Below, piece after piece: positions 31,897-36,225 of a stretch of DNA of 36,225 bases (position 1 is its first letter; each line of letters starts with the position of its first letter). The DNA is taken from NCBI GenBank assembly GCA_024233875.1, contig JACKPB010000017.1, positions 1 through 36,225 of the forward strand, read 5' to 3'. The notes below the pieces were generated by a model. It saw nothing but the letters and a program-made list of their open reading frames with translations. It did no database searches and had not been told where the DNA came from. Made by a program: the position numbers and the translations under genes. Source of the stretch: Leptospiraceae bacterium (GTDB lineage Bacteria; Spirochaetota; Leptospiria; Leptospirales; Leptospiraceae).

Positions 31897-33174
31897 ATGA
31901 AAATCCTAATTATTATACATGGGTATCCTCCCGAATACAACGCTGGTTCTGAAGTTTATACCCAAACTATCTCTAATGCTTTATCTAAAAATCATAAGAT
32001 CAGAATATTTACACGGGAAGAAGATCCATATCGAAGAGATTTTGAACTTAGAACAGAAATCCTCGAGAACGGAATTCAAATCGATAGAGTCAACAAACGA
32101 ATCGATAAAGATCGATTCTCCCATCCTGAAGTAGATTCAATTTTCCAAAAGATACTAGATGATTTTTTACCTGATCTAGCCCATATCGGTCACCTCAACC
32201 ATTTATCTACAGGCATTCCGGAAGTTCTCCAAAAGAATAAGATTCCGATTGTGTATACTCTTCATGATTTTTGGTTGCTCTGTCCGAGAGGACAATTCCT
32301 ACAGGGTAACTTCGGACAGGAAGAGTTTTATAAAGTTTGTGAAAAACAAATCGATAGAAAGTGTGCGGAAAATTGCTACAATCATTATTTCACTGGAATT
32401 CCGAACCGAAGAGAAGAAGACATTTCGTATTGGGAAGGTTGGGTCCGATCCAGAATGACTGAAACTCGTAAGATTCTTGACCTGGTTGATATATTCCTTG
32501 CCCCTTCGTATTACCTTAGAAATCGGTTTTTAGAATCAAGTTCGATTCCTGAAGAAAAAATAGAGTATTTGGATTATGGTTTTTCACTCAATCTAAATGA
32601 GCCCAAAAAACCAGTAAAAGAAAAAGTTTTTACGTTTGGATACATAGGAACCCATATCCCTGCCAAAGGAGTGAATCTACTGATTGAAGCTTTTTTAAAA
32701 ATATCCCTAAAGTCTAAACTCATTATCTGGGGAAGAAACAATTTACATTTTTCTAATATATTAAAACAAATGAGTAAGAACTCAAAATACCCTATTGAGT
32801 TTCGTGGGGAATATAAAAATTCAGATATCTTCCAGGAAGTCTTTTTAAATATAGATTGCATAGTTGTTCCTTCTATCTGGGCAGAAAACTCCCCACTTGT
32901 GATACATGAAGCTCAGGCATTTAGCGTTCCTGTCATTACTGCAGATACAGGAGGAATGTCTGAATATGTTCAACATGGAATCAATGGATATCTTTTTGAA
33001 CATAGAAATTCGGAAAGTTTAAAATCTATAATGGAAGAAGCGATTCGAAATCGTATTGAATTGGAAAAATTGGGAAAAAGAGGATACCTTTATTCAGAAG
33101 ACGGAACTGTTCCGGACATTGAATCCCACTGCAAAAAACTAGAATATATTTACCAGAAAGTGATTGTCGGATGA
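31897..33174 (+). CDS. Family 4 (GT-B) glycosyltransferase
   Basis: A 425-residue retaining GT-B glycosyltransferase that moves a sugar from a nucleotide donor. The N-terminal domain has HGYPPEYNAGSEVYT (acceptor side, glycine loop, residues 8-22) and IPIVYTLHDFWLLCPRGQF near 114-132. The C-terminal domain has FTFGYIGTHIPAKGVNLLIEAF (near 247-268) and the donor-binding E-x7-E in AENSPLVIHEAQAFSVPVI. The HDFWLLCPRG block and several cysteines (CEKQIDRKCAENC) occur in GT4 enzymes that work on polysaccharides or protein-linked sugars. No signal or membrane segment. It is the first of four overlapping genes, and its stop overlaps the next start as ATGA. Confidence 0.9.
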   Translation: MKILIIIHGYPPEYNAGSEVYTQTISNALSKNHKIRIFTREEDPYRRDFELRTEILENGIQIDRVNKRIDKDRFSHPEVDSIFQKILDDFLPDLAHIGHLNHLSTGIPEVLQKNKIPIVYTLHDFWLLCPRGQFLQGNFGQEEFYKVCEKQIDRKCAENCYNHYFTGIPNRREEDISYWEGWVRSRMTETRKILDLVDIFLAPSYYLRNRFLESSSIPEEKIEYLDYGFSLNLNEPKKPVKEKVFTFGYIGTHIPAKGVNLLIEAFLKISLKSKLIIWGRNNLHFSNILKQMSKNSKYPIEFRGEYKNSDIFQEVFLNIDCIVVPSIWAENSPLVIHEAQAFSVPVITADTGGMSEYVQHGINGYLFEHRNSESLKSIMEEAIRNRIELEKLGKRGYLYSEDGTVPDIESHCKKLEYIYQKVIVG

Positions 33175-34202
33175 ATAATCTTTGGCGTATCACATTAGAC
33201 ACAAACCCGGAGGACTGCAATTACAGTTGCATCATGTGTGAAGAGCACAGTCCTTACAGTCATTTTAGGGAAACTCTTTTTCAACAATCAGGAACACATC
33301 GTAGGGTCATGCCTGAACCCTGGCTGGATTCTATTTTTGAAGAATGCCATAGGTTGGGAGTCAAAGAGATTATTCCTTCAACTATGGGAGAGCCCCTTCT
33401 TTACAAACACTTTGATAAAATTGTTTCCTTATGCAAACAATTCGGAATCCGAATCAATTTGACTACCAACGGAAGTTTTCCCCGAAAAACTAAAGAGGAA
33501 TGGATCGAAACAATCGTCCCCATAGCTTCCGACATAAAGTTTTCGCTCAACGGAAGTACTCCGAAAACTTCTGAATCGATTATGCTGAAAAGTCATTGGG
33601 AACGACAAATCACAAATATAAAAAAGACAACACTCTTTCGGGATGAATTCTATGAAAAATCGGGTATCTACTGTAATGTGACGATTCAGCTGACGTTTCT
33701 CAGAAACAATATGCATGAATTGGAAGAGATCATAGAGTTGGCATCTAACCTAGGAATCGATCGGATCAAGGGTCATCACCTTTGGGTTCACTTTGATGAA
33801 ATCAATCATCTATCCTTCCGAAAAGATAAATCTTCCCGCATGAAATGGAATCAACTACTTCAATCCGTCTTTCAGGAATCCAAGGTATTTAAAAATAGAA
33901 AGGGAAATCCTATCCGATTTGAAAATTTCTATCCCCTACCCGTAGAAGAGGACGAAAGTAAATCAATTCCCGATTCCTGGGAATGTCCTTTTCTTGCTAA
34001 AGAACTCTGGATATCCGCAGAAGGGAAGATATCCCCCTGTTGTGCTCCGGATGATCTCAGAAAGAGTTTGGGTGATTTTGGAAACATCCGGGAGCAAACT
34101 CTCTCTGAAGTACTTCACTCCAAAGAATACACCGACCTGACGCACAACTACAAAAACTATCCTCTCTGCAAAACCTGTGTAATGAGAAAAAAACCTCAAT
34201 GA
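33171..34202 (+). CDS. Radical SAM/SPASM-domain protein
   Basis: A 343-residue radical SAM enzyme. The [4Fe-4S]-SAM motif is Cys16-x3-Cys20-x2-Cys23 (CNYSCIMC) near the very start. Residues ~60-105 carry GVKEIIPSTMGEPLLY (the GGEP-like motif) and INLTTNGSFP. The C-terminal SPASM region has cysteines in WECPF, ISPCCAPDD and YPLCKTCVMRK, enough for an auxiliary cluster. LWISAEGKISPCC is the typical SPASM start. Such enzymes modify peptides, proteins or small metabolites by radical chemistry. The substrate is unknown, and no obvious small precursor peptide is encoded nearby. It is translationally coupled at both ends (ATGA with the glycosyltransferase and ATGA with the methyltransferase). Confidence 0.92.
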   Translation: MNNLWRITLDTNPEDCNYSCIMCEEHSPYSHFRETLFQQSGTHRRVMPEPWLDSIFEECHRLGVKEIIPSTMGEPLLYKHFDKIVSLCKQFGIRINLTTNGSFPRKTKEEWIETIVPIASDIKFSLNGSTPKTSESIMLKSHWERQITNIKKTTLFRDEFYEKSGIYCNVTIQLTFLRNNMHELEEIIELASNLGIDRIKGHHLWVHFDEINHLSFRKDKSSRMKWNQLLQSVFQESKVFKNRKGNPIRFENFYPLPVEEDESKSIPDSWECPFLAKELWISAEGKISPCCAPDDLRKSLGDFGNIREQTLSEVLHSKEYTDLTHNYKNYPLCKTCVMRKKPQ

Positions 34203-35152
34203 ATGAACTCAAAGATATTTTTACATCCTATTGGAATTATCTTCCATTGGCAAAAGCCTGTAAGTGGAATGTTTTCGATTCCATCTTAGAGGGTTTCCAT
34301 ACAGAAGAGTTAGTGGCTCAAAAAATGGGGTGGGAGCTGAATGCCACTTCTCACTTTCTATCAACTTTAGAATATTTATCCGTACTACATAAAGTAGATA
34401 ATAAATATCGCCTAACAGAGAAAGGAATGGTTCTAACAGAATCTCATCCTAAATCACTAAAGTATGCCTGTATCTTGTGGTCAGAAGAACACCTGAATTC
34501 CTGGCAAAATATGGAAACAACCCTAAAAACCGGTCAACCTTCTTTTGAATCTCTCTACGGACATAAATTTTTTGATTATATTTCTTCTGATAAGGATAAA
34601 TTGAAAATCTACCATAAGGCTATAGCCGAGTATGCACGGGATGATTACGAAAAAATTGCCGATTTGATAGACCTTTCCCCTTATGGAGTCATTATGGATC
34701 TGGGTGGAGGAATCGGAGAATTACTTCATCACATTAGAATAAAATTTCCTTCCAAGCGATTGATTCTTTTTGATAGAAAAGAGGTTTTGGAGATTTCGAG
34801 ATACTCTGATATAGAAGTTTTAGAAGGTAATTTCTTTTCTGATATTCCAAGAGTCGCTGATTGCATATTTCTCTCCCGAGTTCTCCATGACTGGAATGAT
34901 CAGGATGCCAAAAGAATACTCCATAATGTAAATATTTGTCTTCCGGAAAAAGGGAGTTTGATCATTGTGGAAAATAGTATTGATCAGGAGAATTTACCAG
35001 CCACTTTAAATTTGAACATGCAAATTATGACAGGCAGTCATGAGAGAACAGAGAAAGAATTTCGTAACCTCTTAGAAGAATCTTCCTTTACGATTTCAGA
35101 AATTTACTCTCTTAATTCATTATTGAAAATTCTACTATGCCAAAAAAAATAA
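34199..35152 (+). CDS. SAM-dependent O-methyltransferase (plant-OMT/hydroxyindole-OMT-like)
   Basis: A 317-residue class I methyltransferase. The N-terminal ~95 residues are a winged-helix dimerisation domain (WNVFDSILEG, NKYRLTEKGMVLT). Motif I is VIMDLGGGIGELL near residue 164-176, an acidic end of strand 2 is at LILFDRKEV, and the catalytic-type His-Asp is in LSRVLHDWNDQDA near residues 230-242. SLIIVENSID and the MQIMTGSHERTEKEF segment follow, as in the Methyltransf_2 family, which methylates hydroxyl groups of small molecules or polyketides. It sits between the radical SAM and WG-repeat genes with overlaps of 4 and 16 bp, so it belongs to the same pathway. Confidence 0.88.
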   Translation: MNELKDIFTSYWNYLPLAKACKWNVFDSILEGFHTEELVAQKMGWELNATSHFLSTLEYLSVLHKVDNKYRLTEKGMVLTESHPKSLKYACILWSEEHLNSWQNMETTLKTGQPSFESLYGHKFFDYISSDKDKLKIYHKAIAEYARDDYEKIADLIDLSPYGVIMDLGGGIGELLHHIRIKFPSKRLILFDRKEVLEISRYSDIEVLEGNFFSDIPRVADCIFLSRVLHDWNDQDAKRILHNVNICLPEKGSLIIVENSIDQENLPATLNLNMQIMTGSHERTEKEFRNLLEESSFTISEIYSLNSLLKILLCQKK

Positions 35153-35853
35153 ATATCGAAGACATATCCATTTCTCAGGATGAAACTAAGTTTTTGTATG
35201 AAGGGAAAATCCTATTTTCAGATAGATTTCTAAAAGTGTTGGCTTTCCATCCTCCCGGCATAGCCGCTGTTTCTGATACAGAGGGTTGGTATCACATTGA
35301 CCTCAATGGGAAACCTCTATATTTAAAAAGATTCGATCGATGCTTCGGATTTTACTTTGATAGAGCTGTAGTGGTAGATGGAAACAGATGGTATCATATA
35401 GATGATTTTGGAAATAAGACGTATAGTCCCTCCTACCCTTGGTGTGGAAATTTCCAGGAAAAACTCTGCACAGTAAGAGATGATTCTCATTACTACTTTC
35501 ATATCAATCTTTTTGGAGAAAGAATCTATGATCATCAATACATCTATGCAGGTGATTTTTATGAAGGAGTAGCCTGCGTTCAACTACAAAATGGTAACTA
35601 TAAGCATATCCTTAAAGATGGGAGTGATTTGAACGGACGTGAGTTTAAAGACCTCGGGGTCTTCCATAAATCATTTGCTATGGCAAGAGATGAGAAGGGA
35701 TGGTTTCATATCAATAAGTCCGGAGATGAAATGTATTCTTCAAGATACTATAGAATTGAACCATTTTATAATGGTGCTTCACTAGTAGAGAATTTTGATT
35801 CAAAAAAACTGATTATAGATGAAAGTGGCAATACGGTTTTACTCTTAGAATAG
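35137..35853 (+). CDS. WG-repeat (KWG-type) protein
   Basis: A 238-residue cytoplasmic-looking protein made of about five WG-type repeats: EGWYHIDLNGKPLY, NRWYHIDDFGNKTY, SHYYFHINLFGERIY, a degenerate fourth, and KGWFHINKSGDEMY, each with A-V/F-x-D preceding (GIAAVSD, RAVVVDG, LCTVRDD, VACVQLQ, FAMARDE). WG repeats form small beta structures and usually serve as interaction modules. It overlaps the methyltransferase gene by 16 bp, so it is part of the cassette. Possible roles are scaffold for the three enzymes, or the protein that they modify; the sequence does not decide. No signal peptide, and the end of the operon is 80 bp before repeat A5. Confidence 0.85.
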   Translation: MPKKINIEDISISQDETKFLYEGKILFSDRFLKVLAFHPPGIAAVSDTEGWYHIDLNGKPLYLKRFDRCFGFYFDRAVVVDGNRWYHIDDFGNKTYSPSYPWCGNFQEKLCTVRDDSHYYFHINLFGERIYDHQYIYAGDFYEGVACVQLQNGNYKHILKDGSDLNGREFKDLGVFHKSFAMARDEKGWFHINKSGDEMYSSRYYRIEPFYNGASLVENFDSKKLIIDESGNTVLLLE

Positions 35854-35935
35854 ATTTAACAAAGAATATTTTTTGAATATGTTCTTATCTCTATACTTGT
35901 TCGTACTCAGGAAACTGGATCATTTTAAATCATAA

Positions 35936-36092
35936 CTCACCCTACGCAAAGAAGCGAAATGTGAGGTTGCAGGGAGCCTGCCGGCAGCTTGGTCTATCGC
36001 CCAAACCCATATTTTTATTGATTTATTAGCAAAAAATGATTTTGATTTTAAACTAAAAAAAATTAGAAATATAAAATACTGCATAAGATGAG
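35936..36092 (-). repeat. Family A repeat, copy A5 (157 bp)
   Basis: Starts CTCACCCTACGCAAAG, ends TGCATAAGATGAG and contains GCAGG-GAG-CCTGC and TTGGTC...GCCCAA. It has the same length and orientation as A4. The flanks (ATAA left, ATGT right) no longer show TTAA. It lies 82 bp after the WG-repeat gene. Downstream to the window end I see no gene. Confidence 0.85.
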
Positions 36093-36225
36093 ATGTTTCT
36101 AGAGCCTTCTTCCATCGTATTTAATATTTAAATGATAACTTAAAAATATATCTTAGATTTTAACTTCTACTCACTTAAAAAATAGTTGCGAAATTCTTAG
36201 AATTTAATTTTTGTATTGAATGTTT

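Overview
The window looks like chromosome from a spirochaete of the Leptospira type (family-level inference). It is AT-rich, with long AT-rich intergenic stretches. Fifteen predicted proteins start with a short hydrophobic signal ending in a lipobox cysteine, often with Asn just before it (FINC, ITNC, ILNC, LLNC, LGNC, VWNC), a relaxed lipobox like that of leptospiral lipoproteins. No rRNA, tRNA, CRISPR array, transposase or integrase was seen.

Layout. (1) 2-118 is the 3' end of a gene whose last residues match the end of the uromodulin/GP2/OIT3 'D8C' domain. (2) 844-6799 is a surface-uptake group: a beta-helix-like lipoprotein, a small lipoprotein, a 990-residue TonB-dependent receptor and a lipoprotein with a C-terminal membrane segment. 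(3) 8978-6891 (minus) is a tight three-lipoprotein operon: YHYH-domain protein, MORN/YwqK-repeat protein and SCO1-type copper/thiol protein. Across a 370-bp divergent region with four alternating AATACTAT octamers, 9348-11897 encodes an 849-residue lipoprotein with putative-Ig repeats and a complete eight-cysteine D8C-like domain. (4) 11950-14474 holds an SGNH hydrolase and a GNAT/nitrilase fusion. (5) 14610-22442 is a nitrous-oxide reduction locus: fasciclin lipoprotein, Crp/Fnr regulator, lipoprotein cytochrome c, clade II (Sec-type) nosZ, a NosB-like membrane protein, nosL, nosD, nosF and nosY. Two identical FNR-type boxes (TTGATTTAGATCAA) precede the fasciclin gene and the cytochrome gene. 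(6) 22689-30911 is an accessory stretch of lipoproteins and hypothetical proteins, including a DKNYY-repeat gene apparently split by an in-frame TAA. (7) 31897-35853 is a translationally coupled cassette: family-4 glycosyltransferase, radical SAM/SPASM protein, O-methyltransferase-like protein and WG-repeat protein.

Two non-coding repeat families lie between genes. Family A is a 157-bp element (CTCA...TGAG ends, usually TTAA on at least one side, three internal hairpins) at 154, 12550 (left end lost), 23941 (variant), 31071 and 35936, with decayed relatives. Family B is a ~101-bp element, often tandem with an exact 101-bp period, at 15978 (partial), 22440, 22542, 29647, 29748, 31462 and 31722. 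Stem sequences change in a compensating way between copies in both families, suggesting folded RNA or single-stranded DNA. Two family A copies in the same orientation bracket the radical SAM cassette.

How the parts may work together: the nos genes encode a compact N2O respiratory module, probably controlled by the adjacent Crp/Fnr protein. The SCO1 operon, and possibly the TonB receptor, could supply or handle copper, but that link is inference. The D8C-like domains are the most unexpected content, because I know this domain from animal secreted proteins.
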